Made by a program: the position numbers and the translations under genes. The notes under the pieces are model-generated. The model worked only from the letters and a program-made list of their open reading frames with translations. It did not search any database and had not been told where the DNA came from. A DNA stretch of 64,000 nucleotides from Owenia fusiformis. Its lineage: Eukaryota; Annelida; Polychaeta; Sabellida; Oweniidae. Shown piece by piece: positions 46,241 to 59,807 of the stretch (positions are counted from its first letter, which is position 1; the number at the start of each line of letters is the position of its first letter). The stretch covers positions 12,033,181 to 12,097,180 of the forward strand of contig CAIIXF020000010.1 of assembly GCA_903813345.2 (NCBI GenBank), in the 5' to 3' direction.

Positions 46241-48204
46241 AGGCTTATCAACAGATTCTGCGGCTGGTTAAAGGTCACATATAATTTGACACATTTATGA
46301 TCATTTTATACCAACACTAGCTGAGCAATTCATACCAAGTGTTTCATCCTAGTTGTTTTATTACTTAGTGGGTGTTTTTTGTACTGCTCACTGAAGATCT
46401 GATGATCACAATTAAACCTGTTGATCTATTTCTTTCTCTTTTGTACCTTTAAAAATATGATTTTTAGCACTGATTGAAATGAGGTGATGAATTTGAACAT
46501 ACATGTATAGTGAAATTTAGACAAGTTATATTTATTGTAATGTCTCAATTAAAAATAAATATAGTCTGACAATGAATACTAATAAACGGAAGAAGTTATC
46601 ATCTTACTTATTTCTATCCTTTGCATTTGTTCTACTTTGCTTCTTAAAAGAGAGCTTTGTCCTATAACTAGACTTTGGATGCAGGGTAGTTATTCTCCAA
46701 TATATTTAAAAATCAGTTCCTTGAATGTCATAGCCTCACTAAGCGATTGAATATATACATCCTTGTAATCATCTTCTTATATAAGATATATGGCCTATGG
46801 AAGATGAATTGTTTCTGTGGCTTTGTCTTGATCCATTTGTTATAGTAGTAATTTCAGAATGCTGGCTGTCATATTATCATGGTATGATTGTGTCAATAAA
46901 AGTTCACCTTCATAAGGGAACATGTCAAAAGTTCAATATATTGCCTTCAGATCTCCTGCCTCATTAGGTTGTAATGTGTTGAAAATACATTAAACATTAA
47001 TTAATTTCTAAAACTTGCTTTTATATGTCAGTACCACACGTAGTGACATATTGCTATTGTGTTTAATTTTAAACAAAATATACAATAAATAACAAAAGTG
47101 AGGTGAGAAACCCAATCTCCTGAAATGAAGTCACATTTGTATCTAACATTGATCTTTTGAAGCTTTCCCTGATTATTTAAATCTAAATTTTGCCATGATT
47201 CAAAATCATAATTCATCAAAAATCAATAGATGCTTTGTCAGAATCTAGTTTACTGTTATCTGATAGTGCATATTATTTTTTGTCACCTTACCTGAATATT
47301 GAGAAAGCATTTAGGGCAATATATGAAAAACAAAACAAAAAACAAGAACAGAAAACCATGGATTTGAAATCTTGTTCTTTCCATCTCATCATATGATGCC
47401 AGTCGTGCCACAGTTAATAGCCACATCAACTACATGCAGTAGTGTCTCCTAAAGAAGTCAATCAGCCACAAAGCACCCCCATGTCATTTACCTAAATCCA
47501 CCCTGATCTAGTTATGAACTCATCTTACCTACCTGTCATCATTTAATTTTTTCCAATCACTCTCCCACTGTATTTTGTCCAGAAACTAGATCATTTGATA
47601 TTTGCTAAAGATTAACCTTGAAGCCAATGGTTTATTAGCTCATCTATAGGTTTCTTGATAGTGGTAAGTTTGTTTTGACGGCCTGGATTAACTGCTCTCT
47701 GGGAACTATACTGTTGAATAGGTGATAAAACATTTCTGCATGACTGGAAATTCCCAGATAACCAACAAGGTTTTACAACTCATCAAGATAGAACCATGGG
47801 AATGAAATATTTCATTGATATGTTACTTGGTCAGATTTTGATATCACTGACCAGTACAAATATCTTCTCTCCCATTGGGATGCTTAGTTTACTGTAATGA
47901 ATCTAGTGCATCATTTGTCATTGTGTTATCAATGCCTGCTCCTGTTGTAATACTGGATTGTAAAACGCTGCCACCATTATAGTATTTTGTGATATATCAT
48001 GCTTGAGTTACCAATTTGAATGCCCGGGGATGAAATATTATTTTCCAATTCTATCTTTCTGAATCCAGGGAATATTCATCATGTTTTTCTGTTTTCAAAC
48101 AATTAATGAAAGAAAGGAACTAATAGAAGACTATAATCTCTCACAATGAGAGGATACTTTTCAATCAATTGGTAAATATGGACACTCATTAGCAGATCCA
48201 ATCT

Positions 48205-48374
48205 CAGGGGTTTCATTAGCAGCAGGCAACAGGCGATTTTCACCGGCTGTTTTCACAAAATTGCCTGTTGTTTTTAGGCAACTTTTCCATGTTAAATTTG
48301 GGATTTCCATTAATTTTGCCTGTTGATTCCATTTATTTAGCCTGTTTTGGGAAATTCTGGTGAAATCCCTACAT
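48205..48374 (-). mobile_element. Short TIR element L, copy 3 (inverted)
   Basis: Starts AGGGGTTTCATTAGCAGC and ends GGTGAAATCCCT; the interior is the reverse complement of 10530-10694. Confidence 0.65.
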
Positions 48375-51300
48375 ATACTCAGAAGACAGACACTACATTC
48401 AATATAAGAATAGCTCTGAAGCTTGTTACATCAAGATGAGAAACATAATAGCCTTACTCTAGATAATTGCCTAATCTGTAGAGTAGATACTCATAGAAAG
48501 CATTAAATGTTTCAATGCTCTTCTTTTTCTCATGTGAAGAATCTATAATAAGATTTCTGAGTTACACCCATCTGTGTTATGGTGCTGTTCACTAGGATTA
48601 GTATTCATACCAAGGTTACTCAAGTGCTACCCTTTGGCAGAGTCTAGTTATAACTACTGAATAGGACAAATTGTCATATATACATGTACATGAGACGGTA
48701 CAATACAGTACATGAGAGTTTGAGTATGAAATAAACACCAGGTATATGTACCTTGAAGGCAAGATGCTATAATTCTGATTGGACAGCTGGATTTTGATTT
48801 ACTTATTTTGATTGGTTAAGGCTAGATCACAGGATTATCTCTTATTCAAAGAGAGCAGTCTATTTTAAAGGTACAAAATCAATTTCTTTAAAAGGGTTCT
48901 CGAGTGCTTATAATTATCACATCTCATATGCAACACTAGGGTTGTCTTGTTCTATGTAGTGTCATTCTTCTGAGTGATGTACCACATTCTTCAAGTTAAG
49001 TTTACATGGACTATTCATTATGTTTAAATATGAGCAATTGCCTTTCCAAACCTTGAGTGTCATATTCGGGTAATTTATGAATATGCCAAAACACTGTGAA
49101 TGTGCATGTTAAACAGCACAGGAACAGTATTTGAACCAACATCAGTCCATAACACAATAGCAGTGTACTAATAAAATTGAGTTCTAAAAATTCATAATCC
49201 CAATCTATATTAATTGACATACCAGTGCATTAAGGTAAACCAGAAGAGTTATTTATACTTTTTATGATAAAATATTTTATTACTGCTTCAACATGAATAC
49301 ATATATGTATTTGAACATCTGCAATGCTTTCCAAGTCATAATTACCTAAGTGTCAATCTCATCCCTCGCATTATTGGATTTTTCCACAGATTGAATCAAT
49401 GTGGCGTGGGTGATGTCTTTAAAGAACACATCTTTACTTAAGCAAAGTGTTGGATCGATGTTTCAACAGCCGTTTTGTTATTTCATTTAGTTGGTTCTCA
49501 TGGCCAATACAGGTATGTTACATTAACTTTGTGATAATCAGGCCAAATCAATTGTTTTATTATCAGGGCTCTCGCTAGGCTTTTAGACTGTGGCGAAGCA
49601 CCACAATCTATTCAGTTCCCACTACAACCTATTGGTAAATCATGATTGTTTTTTCCACAGTCTAAACTTGACTGAATACACAATTACAGCATGAGAAAAG
49701 GATGAAATATGATTTATCACGATTGAACAGTTATGGCTGAAGATGTTTCTACAACACCTAAATGTTTCCTAGTAAAAGCACTGATTATGAATAATATAAG
49801 AATTCACTTTTATGTCATGAATTGTTTTTTTGTTTCAATTCAACTAATTTTTACTTATCAAGACAGTAGAATCAAACGGTTTTGTGATATACATAAGTAA
49901 ATATTTGCTTGAAAAACAAGCATGAGTTGTATTATTGAAATAAAAATCAATCGATCATATTGAACAGCCTTTGTCTGGTTATCTAGGTCAAAGAGTACAA
50001 CCAGCATTATACATATGTTATATTTTATTACATGTAAAGATGTGGTACACAGTGTTACCATTATTGAAGATATTATTGAATGTTATTAAAGACCCAGTCC
50101 TGGTATAAAAGGCTCAGATCAGTTGAAATAAAATGGCTGAATTCTTGTTTTCCCGTCTTGTTTTAAAAATTAAATAACCTAATCGTGATAAATATTTAGG
50201 TATTGCCTCTACACTTCACATCCATACTTGGAAGATGTGTAATAGAAAATGATTGGGGTGGAAATACAGACATGTGATGCTTGTCTTGTCAGTTGCTATA
50301 TTTAAAACTTGTCTGTTAAGAATCTAGATTAGTAATAGAAAAACTCCAGCTGTATTTGTAAAGTGCTATCCTTCTGCCTATGTCGGTACATGTTATAGAT
50401 ACATTATTGAAAATTCCATACTCATAAACATCCGGAGTATACATGGGATCCGTGTTTTGCCACTTGTGACTTTTGATAAAATGAGATTAGGAGAAAAGGA
50501 GCATTTTGATCCATGCTCATAACCTTAATCTGAAAATATTAACATCGGCCAACTATAAAAAAAACTCATCACTGCTCAAGACCTCCCAAAAATAAAACCA
50601 AAACAATAGAGGGTTGGTTCAACATTTCTTAACAAGGTCAATGGTGTTTTATTATTTTAAGACTGCAGGTTTCCATTTTGTTCCTTAATTTACCTTTAAA
50701 ATACATGTACACCATGGCATCATTCTCTATACTCAGGAGAGAAAATGGAATGATGATAAGAACACGTACTACAGAATAACACGCAAAAAAGAGTCATGTA
50801 AGAGTCACGCCATTAGGACTGTATATGCTGTTATACAACTACTGACTATGAGCTGTGTTTACTAACATGAGTAATGGAATTGATATTTCTTAGCAATATT
50901 ACTAACATAAACTGCACTTTAACTAATCTGTGATGTCTGGGTCAAGTCTATTAATCTGACATTCCCACTATGCAAGAATTCATTAATTCATTCTTATGCT
51001 AGGCCTGTTAGCCTATAACTAATCTGCTAGGTTTGACTTGATCGAATGCCTGCACTGTTATGTTGGGAGTAACTTGGAATTGGATCTATTAGATAGAAGA
51101 AAGAAAATTGTGTTGTCATGTCTGAGCTAAACCACCCCCATCATTTCTTCATAAGTACGTAATACAGTAAAACCTGCATATAGTTAATCCTTTATTCATG
51201 AAAAGCTGTTCATAATGAACATGTTCTATTGAAGCATTTCTTCAATAATATTCAAATGGTAACAACTTGTAGAACATTAACAAGATGTTGATAATTAATG

Positions 51301-51538
51301 TAACAAACAGGTACTATGAGGAAGTACATCTATTCTGAATGTTTACACGATAGAAAGGTTTACAAAGAACAGGTTTGCTGTACATGATGATAGGTCTGTT
51401 GTTCCATGTTATAATGATGATTAGTTTAGCGCTGACAATGGTTTCACAAGTGCTCCCACAACTATGGTGACAGAAACAACTTATTTAGCGCAGCTCTGGA
51501 ATTGGCAAATTAGAACCAAATAGAAACATATTTAGAGG

Positions 51539-51651
51539 TTATGTCACTATCGTGGCATGTATGCCCGAGGTCTCAGTGATATATGGCCCGACCTTGGGAG
51601 GGACATTGATCTCTGAGAACCGAGGGCATATGTGCCACGATAGTGACATAA
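51539..51651. mobile_element. Foldback repeat with 19-bp perfect arms
   Basis: TTATGTCACTATCGTGGCA at 51539-51557 is exactly complementary to 51633-51651, and pairing continues inward (ATGCCC with GGGCAT). A second foldback follows within 6 bases. Confidence 0.85.
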
Positions 51652-51656
51652 ACGAT

Positions 51657-51908
51657 TTATAACATACCTATGATGATGTAGACTGGTCAGAGAGTACCGT
51701 TTTCTTATAGAATTGACAAACAAATGGTTTGAAAATGATTGAAATGAGTTTAGAAAAATTGCTCGCGCAGTTTTATCTTCGATTGATTGGTTATGACGTC
51801 AGCGCCTTGACCAATCAGAAAGTTAGCGGGCGCGGGCTTTTCAAAACTTATATTGGCCCGCTGTCTTGTGTACACTTTGCACTATACATCATCATAGGTA
51901 TGTTATAA
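51657..51908. mobile_element. Inverted-repeat element with 24-bp perfect arms
   Basis: The arm at 51657-51680 (starting TTATAACATACC) is exactly complementary to 51885-51908. The interior is GC-richer and carries 'tgaccaatcagaaag'. There is no open frame of interest. Confidence 0.85.
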
Positions 51909-52490
51909 GAAACTTTATGTCAGCCAATAAAACTAATCACGTATAAAAAGAATACATAAAATGCTAAGTTCAAGAGTTATCTAATTAAATGTAATTTAGT
52001 ATCTGTGGCAAGTTTACCCCACTTTGATTTTTAAACTTACATCAACTTTTCATGCCAGGTAGTAGAGGTTATATTTAAATGATGTTCAAACTTTCTCTAG
52101 GGCCGAACAGTTTTACCTTTCTGAAAAGGTGAACAATCATAAATACTCATTTATATGAACAGAAGCTGTATCTTCAAAGCCAATATTGGAAAGCTATTCT
52201 CAAATATGAACAGGTTCACATTTTTTCTTATAATTTTTTATAACTTTCACAACATTGTAGAATTTATGAGTTGGCAGGTGGACTGTTGAAATGGTAATAC
52301 TCCCTTCTCATTTGTCTTTAACTGGTTAGTCAACATTGTATGATAACAAGTGAAGAGAATTTACGTCAGAGCAATAAAACCAAACCTTCAAGTTCATCAG
52401 TATTGCATCAAGCTGTTGCATTCTCTTGAATAATTACATTGCAGAATAAGTATGTGGGGGGGGAGAAAGAGACTTCATTGTACATCTATA

Positions 52491-52675
52491 CAGTGATCTC
52501 CCCAGTATTTTTTCTAAGGTGGGTGCAAAATTCTCATTTTCACAATATAGGCCAAATTTTCAAGATTTTTCTCATTTTTAAGTGTGTGCAAATGGATTTT
52601 CCGGTAAGTACAAGCCTATTTTCAAAATCTCAGGTGGGTGCAAGCCTACTTGCTTTAATGCTGGGGAGATCACTG
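52491..52675 (+). mobile_element. Element F, copy 2
   Basis: A perfect 15-bp inverted terminal repeat, CAGTGATCTCCCCAG and CTGGGGAGATCACTG. The flanks CTATA and ATATA fit a 5-base duplication with one change. Confidence 0.8.
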
Positions 52676-53688
52676 ATATATTATATTGCCCTTTGTTCAC
52701 AGAATATTTGTTACAGTCAGCATTGGATTGGACAAACTTATCCTCCATGAATGTTCTTAGAAAGCTGCTTTTGGATTATTAATTATGCTGTTTATAATTT
52801 CAGCATGAACGTGAGTCCATGACACTGAAATGTTTTTCCTCGTGGTAGATTATTATGGAGGAAGGACATATCTAACAATAAACAAATGTCCTTGGAAAAA
52901 ATATTTAAATGTCATGTTTTGTATTAATATTAGATGTAAAGTTAACATCATTTATTAACCCGAATGTACTTGGAAAAATATTTAAAATGTCATGTACTAT
53001 TGTACTTATGTTCAGTACATAGATACTGCTTATCAAAACATGAGGCATGCAGTTCAAAATGAACATCCGGAACATCAAAATGACACATATTTTGAAGAGC
53101 TGGTTATATCTGAAATATTAGCCTTCATTCATTTTCAGTCCTTGTTTTTTTACCTGAATATTATATTTCCGGTGTCTGAAAATAGGTAAGGTGGTGTATT
53201 TTAGTGCTTGCAACGGTAATGGATCTCACTGCCGGTAAATTTCATCTCCATTACCTTACCGTTACCGATAATCGTTGATACTGATAATGTTCCTAAAATC
53301 CCGGGGAAAAATCTGAAAGTGAAACTAAAATATTTGGAAAAATCCTTAACGAAGCCGATTTCTCGGCTTGATTTCCCGCTCACATCAACTACAGTGGATA
53401 TATTGTATCATCGTGTATCTCGTGTGTGATTGTGTATTGTTAGGAAGTCTTTGAATGATAATATAGAGTGAATTCGATCAAAATTGATCAAATTATTTGT
53501 GTTTGTTTTTACTTCACCGAAATATCACGTCACGTGATTTGTTAATCTCGCGGCATGGGAGATGATTGACAGAAGTGGGTGGGGTTTTGCTTATCCTCCC
53601 GCCTTTTACGAATGCTTTGCAGTTGATTGACAGATTAGCTCTTCAAATGTGGAGATTGAAATATACATGATTGATAAAATATTCTTAA

Positions 53689-54380
53689 CCTTTACCATGC
53701 TGCCTTATTTCAGCAAATATATCCCACGCAACTGGCTTATTTTTCAGAGTGCAAAAAATGATATACCTGGACTAAATAATTAATATCTCAATAACTACTG
53801 AATGAATCTGGATAAAATTTTCACAAAGGGAAGATACAGTGGCCTGGCTCATGAAAAAAATGTTCTCATGAATTTTTTCGTACATTAACACGACTGGGCA
53901 TAAATATACCATGAATACTCCTCCGGAATCCGCCGCTCCGCCTCTTCGTCTGGTCAGAATCCAAATCTGAATTTGCAGCGATCGAATGTTCAATTTTTCA
54001 ATTCAGAAAATATTCTAGTTTCTATTTTCGATGACCGTTATCGGCTTCCAAGAGCCTAAAGAGCTCGAAATCGTAATCTATTTCCTCCACATTTTCGTTG
54101 TGATCGTATTTGTCCACCATTTTGTACGATTCGTTCACTAAAAACGACTTAAACACTGTTTAAATTGTTGAATTGAGAATTACTTTTCGAAATATCGCCA
54201 TTTCTAGGTCAACAGGAAGTCATGTTAGGCACTGAATAAATCGGGCAATCTAATTGGACAATACGAATGGCGCGAAAAAGTAAAGTTTTTAAAAGTTTGA
54301 AATCGGGCGTACGGGTCCGCCGGCAGTTGTGAGAGACATTTTAGTTTCGGCGGACGAGTCTGCCGGCAGCACGCTAAAGG
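53689..54380 (-). mobile_element. piggyBac-like MITE A, copy 3, nested in hAT MITE
   Basis: 692 bp with perfect TTAA on both sides (53685-53688 and 54381-54384). The termini CCTTTACCATGCTGCC and, on the other strand, CCTTTAGCGTGCTGCC form a 16-bp inverted repeat with 2 mismatches. It contains the conserved 32-codon ORF on the minus strand (54120 down to 54022). Confidence 0.88.
54022..54120 (-). CDS. Conserved 32-residue ORF of element A (copy 3)
   Basis: Same length and stop as the copies at 9385 and 57580. It differs from them at a few N-terminal residues, while the FELFRLLEADNGHRK end is unchanged and one codon there (AAC for AAT) is a silent change. Role unknown. Confidence 0.35.
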   Translation of the reverse strand: MVDKYDHNENVEEIDYDFELFRLLEADNGHRK

Positions 54381-57318
54381 TTAAACGAACATTGTTTCGT
54401 AAATTTGACAATGGATCGCAATGCCAATCATCATGTTGCAGCAGCATGGCGATTATCGGCAATGGATTTTATTACCGGCAATTGAGAGTATCTACTGCCG
54501 CTGCCGACAATCCGGCATTACCGTAAGGCACTAGTGTATTTATCATCACATTCATAGTTTCAGCAAAAAATGGTTTAAATATTACTTTTTCAGTAAAATT
54601 TTGGTGAGACAGTTAACTTGCCTACCTCATGCTTTGCTTACCAATGGTTTTTTTCAAATATATCTCAAAATAAAAAGTTCCCATGCATATTTCCCTTGAA
54701 AACCAATCCTTCAATTGAGGAATGTTGATTGCCTAGCTGTGATTATAAGAATAAACTTTCTCAGAATATTCTAGCAAGGTCCCTGATGCTCATGTACAAA
54801 CCAGGGTATAGGAAGTGTCAGTAACAACAGATCAAGGTTTCTACAAGACAAATATAAAGATTTAATTGGACTTCTTGAAGTGTTTATTATGGCAGCTTCT
54901 AGTTTTAATTAGTCAATGCCGTTTTATTGTTGCAGCCATCTGAGCCATTCACCGTACATGATGAATACTTTACTGTATGGAGAAATTATGGTTGGTAATA
55001 GAATAAAATGCACTTGCAGACTGACATGTGTAATAACTGCATAAAACCATTCTTGGAGAAGTTGATTTCATTTCTGGAACAGTTGTTCTCTTTTATTGAA
55101 TTATAAAATATATTTTTCCTTGTTTATGTTGTTATAAGGTTAAATATGAAACAGTCCCATGTTTTCCTTGTTCATTTTGTCATATGTCTTCCCTTGTCTA
55201 TGCTGTTATTGTATTCCCCTTATTTTTATGTCAGTATCAAATGATATAAATGGAAGAAATTGAAAGTTGAAGTTGCGAATCATGCTTAGAAAAAGTTTCT
55301 GCATACACTTCTCATATACAATGATATAGCAGTTGCAATATTATATCCACATATCACATATGTAGACTTGAATTTCAAAATCAAAGCAATTAAGGTGACA
55401 GCCTCATTTATTTTAGTCTCAAAATTTAATGTCTTCCCATGAACCATGACATCTCAATTCTTCTCAGCCCTGACATGTTTCAGGTGAAACAGAAAGATGC
55501 TATGAGAACTCTATTTTGGTCCTGAGCTATCGACCTTGCGGAAGATGGCATTGGTCACTATAGAGGTTTCATCTCAACTGGGGATATAGATTTGTTCACT
55601 ATTTTAAATATGTGTGTTTTTATTATTCTTTATTTCAATTTGTAACTTTATAATTGTAACTCTCTAGTGATTAGAGGTAAATAAATATACAATACAATCA
55701 GAATGTTCTTAGACTATTGAGGCATTTTTGGTCAAGCAGCACAGGTGAAATCATCACCTACTTATAACTAACCAAATTCCAACAGCTAGGTATACTTCAA
55801 GCCGTCATAGCCTTTCTTCAGACAAACGTTTAAAATACCAAGACAAGTTAAGATGAGACCTAGATGTTCTTATACTTTATTTCCTAAGTCTATGTCAAAA
55901 ACCTCACTTGTTTGCTTCTACCCTATTTTACATCATAATATAGTTCAAAGAAACATTGCCTTATTTTTTAATCTTAAAAATAGTGTATTTTGATTGATAA
56001 TATATTTGAAATTGTGAAGAACATATTAGTAGGTAATATTGGTCACATTGCTTGCATAATATCTCGGATTCTATCTTGAAAGACTTGATCATATAATAAA
56101 CGGACTGTAGAATACCAAAGACAGATCGACATTATAACATTCACGCAATACACACTACTATATAATGCCCATTGTTGAAGATAATTTTATTATTTTTGTT
56201 AAAGTAATTGAGTTATAAAGTAATATCTACCAGTAAACGAGATTAGATGTCTAGCATGATAAATATATTGAGTTCTAATGTTACTATCTTCGGGGACTTG
56301 AGTAAGGGCTGAAGTAACTAATTTTTTTCGCCTACAGACTTATCCTCCTCAAGAGTATATGTTGCAAAACAGGAATATTGGAGGAGTTCTACAATGCTAG
56401 TGTGATTCTGTCTGTTTGATGTCTGCCATATGGAGTACTACGGAATAAAAAAATCAGGGGATTATATTGATTTTAGGTTTGCATCTAAATCATCAGGGTA
56501 TATCTTCAAATTAGATCTTAGATTTTCTCATAAGTTAATTTAAGAAAATGTAAGATGTCCTTGGTTTCATGGTGAATTCTGAGCAATGTTTTGAATACCA
56601 AATGAAAACCCAAACTGTACAAGCCCTAATAAATTAAATGAAGTATGGAAATGATTTGTAAGTTCCACAATATTTCAGAATCAAACAAGAGCCCTTTGAA
56701 CCGTTGAGAGCTACTATCCAGGGTTTCTGTGGTCAATTACCCATATAATGATAATCATAGTAGTGGACTTCCAGGAGCACACCTCACACCTTAGAGGATG
56801 AACTTTAATGAGGACAAGGTTTTCATTCATTTGGACCACTGTTTAATAGTATGGTCATGAACTACATCTCATTTATGCATCATTAGTGTGTCTAGTCCAG
56901 TACCAGCATCAGCTGATGTCTACTGATGGGGTTACTCTAGGAATTACATCTTCTCAAATTTAGATTGCCCCATGCCAAAAAATGTAACGCCTAAAATTGT
57001 AATGTTCATCTTGAATTACCCTATTAGCAGAAAGCGATGCTTCACTGTGTCCTTAGAATAAATCCATCTTTAGATCAATAAGATAAAAAAAAACTTCGAA
57101 TTGTCTTTTGTTGTAACTTTATCTTGGGATGACACTGATTTGAATACAATAGTCTGCGGGTCTTGTAATGCAGACATCATTTGTTCTGTTGTGGAAGGTT
57201 AGGCTGGACTGGTGTCTATGATTTAATATGGGTATAGCAGCAACTATTGATCCATTAGGCTTAGAACTAGACGATCTGGACATTCTCTTATACGTAATGC
57301 AGTCACAAATTAGTTTAA

Positions 57319-58016
57319 CCTTTAGCAGACCACCGGCGGCCGCGTCCGCCCATTCAAAACTACCCCCAGAATCCACCGGCGGATCCGGACGACACAAATC
57401 TAACTTTTGAAAACTTTACTTTTTCCCGCCGTTCTTATGATCCAATTAGATTGCCCGATTTATTCAGTCCTTAGTAGGTGACTTCCTGTTGACCTAGAAA
57501 TGGCGATGTTTCGAAAAATATTTCTCAATTCAACAATTCAACAGTGTTTAAGTCGTTTTTAGTGAGCAAATCGTACAAAATGACGGCCAAATACGATCAC
57601 AACGAAAATGTGGAGGAAATGGATTGCGATTTCGAGCTCTTTAGGCTCTTGGAAGCCGATAATGGTCATCGAAAATAGAAACTAGAATATTTTCTGAACT
57701 GAAAAGAAGAACATTCGATCTCTGCAAATTCAGTTTTGGATTCTGACCAGACGTTGAATCTCCCGAGGGGCGAAACGGCGGATTCTGGAGGAGTATTCAT
57801 GGTATATTCAAGCCCAGTCGTGTTTATGTACGAAAAAAATTCATGAGAACATTTTTTCTCATGAGCCACGCTAGTGTATCTTCCCTTTGTGAAAATTTTA
57901 TCCAGATTCATTCAGTAGTTATTGAGATATTAATTATTTAGTCCAGGCATATCATTTTTGAAAAATAAGTCAGATGCGTGGGATATATTTGCTGAAATAA
58001 GTCGGAGTGCAGAAGG
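57319..58016 (+). mobile_element. piggyBac-like MITE A, copy 2 (intact)
   Basis: 698 bp between perfect TTAA duplications (57315-57318 and 58017-58020), starting CCTTTAGCAG and ending CAGAAGG. It lies about 500 bp before the DYRK1 exon. Confidence 0.88.
57580..57678 (+). CDS. Conserved 32-residue ORF of element A (copy 2)
   Basis: It differs from the 9385 copy by one residue (N to D near position 15). See the copy 1 entry for what can be said of it. Confidence 0.35.
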   Translation: MTAKYDHNENVEEMDCDFELFRLLEADNGHRK

Positions 58017-58436
58017 TTAAAAAGGAAATTGAAAATTGTCTGGCTTGCCTTGCTTCTTATTTTGTGAATAAGAGGAGTGTGTTTGATTGACATTATAGTA
58101 TTGGTTCATTCATATAGAGTGCCATGCCATCAAATCAGAAATATGCCCTTTGTTTCTAAGGTTTCAAGACATTTTTCAGATGACCTGTAATTATTTTGAA
58201 GTCCTTTTTTGGAAGTTGGAAATTCAAGGGAGAATTTTTGTACTTCATATATACATGGTCAAGATTTCATATTTATTTTTATTCATTGATAATTTGAAAA
58301 TATTTCTCCCTTTGGAAAATGCCAATATTTATCATCTCTCTTTTTTATAACTTACTGATAAGACCATGGTCTTATATTAGAGGTTAGACCAATTACATGT
58401 ACAATGTATTGTCTTTTAGAGTGCTGTACAAGGTAA

Positions 58437-58736
<300 letters not shown>

Positions 58737-58984
58737 TAATGATCAACTATATAAATGTATTATAAATATTGATGATCTTCTCAGCATTTTTATCGTACCT
58801 AAAATTGTACGATATTGTCCTCACCTTGGTGGGCGCCGTCATTTTGGAAGTTTTTAGATAAATCTTGTCATCACGATTCCAAGAAAACCACTTAACGGAT
58901 TTACTTCAAATTTTTACGCATATTACATGATTAACTTTTCAGTGGCCATCTTGCTTTCTTGGTCAACAAGGCCATATTGCTACA

Positions 58985-59200
58985 GAGGTGTAGCCAGATT
59001 TCAGTCAGGGGGGTTGTGATGGCCAAAATTTCTGGTTTTCAGTCAGGGGGAGATGTGAGATCGTGGCATTAGCAAACCCAAAAAATGATGCGACTTCCTT
59101 CAAAATTGAGCTAAAAGCTTCAAATAAAAAGTATCTTAAAGGTCTTTTCTTCTTCTATCCAATGGTTTTAAATTTATTGGTTATGGGCTACACCTATGCT
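58985..59200 (+). mobile_element. Dispersed element E, copy 4
   Basis: Begins 'ggtgtagccag', carries the 'acttccttcaaaattgagct' block and ends 'gggctacacctatg'. Confidence 0.6.
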
Positions 59201-59807
59201 GCTGAGAAGATTAGCTTATTTTGACAGTTTTATCAGAATTGTGAAAATTAGAATTTTCTATAATGTCCTGATATTGTGTTGTGTTTCTGGTGTACAGAAT
59301 GTGTGTTATTAAGATATAACATATTTTACCTCTCCTGCTAAAGTACAATCATTGACTAAATTAGAATGGATAGTAGGAATGGATTGTGCCTGTACTTTAA
59401 CATATAAACAGCTGCATATAAACATACTTAAACTTGTTAGTGGTTGTTAATCTACTGGATCTAAATGTATTTCTGGTCGAAAAATGAAATGAAGTAATTA
59501 GACTATCAAACACCTGTTTCTATGACATCAATGGTATGACGTCAGTTATTCAAAGGTGTAAAGATGATAATCTGTCCAATGCAATATAGTGCCTCATATT
59601 GTCTTGAATGGTTAATATCGTCTTTCATCTTAATTTCCTGCCTGATTTCAAAATAACTGCTCACACAACCTTATCAAAATAATAATGTCCCAATTCACAT
59701 TTTTGTGGAGCTGAGAAATAAAGATTTGATAGTTTAGACATCTGTTACTTCAATAGTATCTGCTCAAACAAAGTTTAGAATAGATTTCTCAAACTGTCTT
59801 ATATAAT

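Larger units (their letters stand above)
53202..54533 (-). mobile_element. hAT-type MITE B, copy 2, interrupted by element A
   Basis: Termini TAGTGCTTGCAACGGTAATG and CATTACCGTAAGGCACTA (complementary ends of B), flanked by a perfect 8-base duplication GTGTATTT (53194-53201 and 54534-54541). The piggyBac-like element at 53689-54380 splits it. Confidence 0.88.

Noticed and set aside
57119-57397. 92-codon minus-strand ORF and a 60-codon + ORF
   Set aside because: They run across the TTAA boundary of transposon A, so they mix element and flank sequence.
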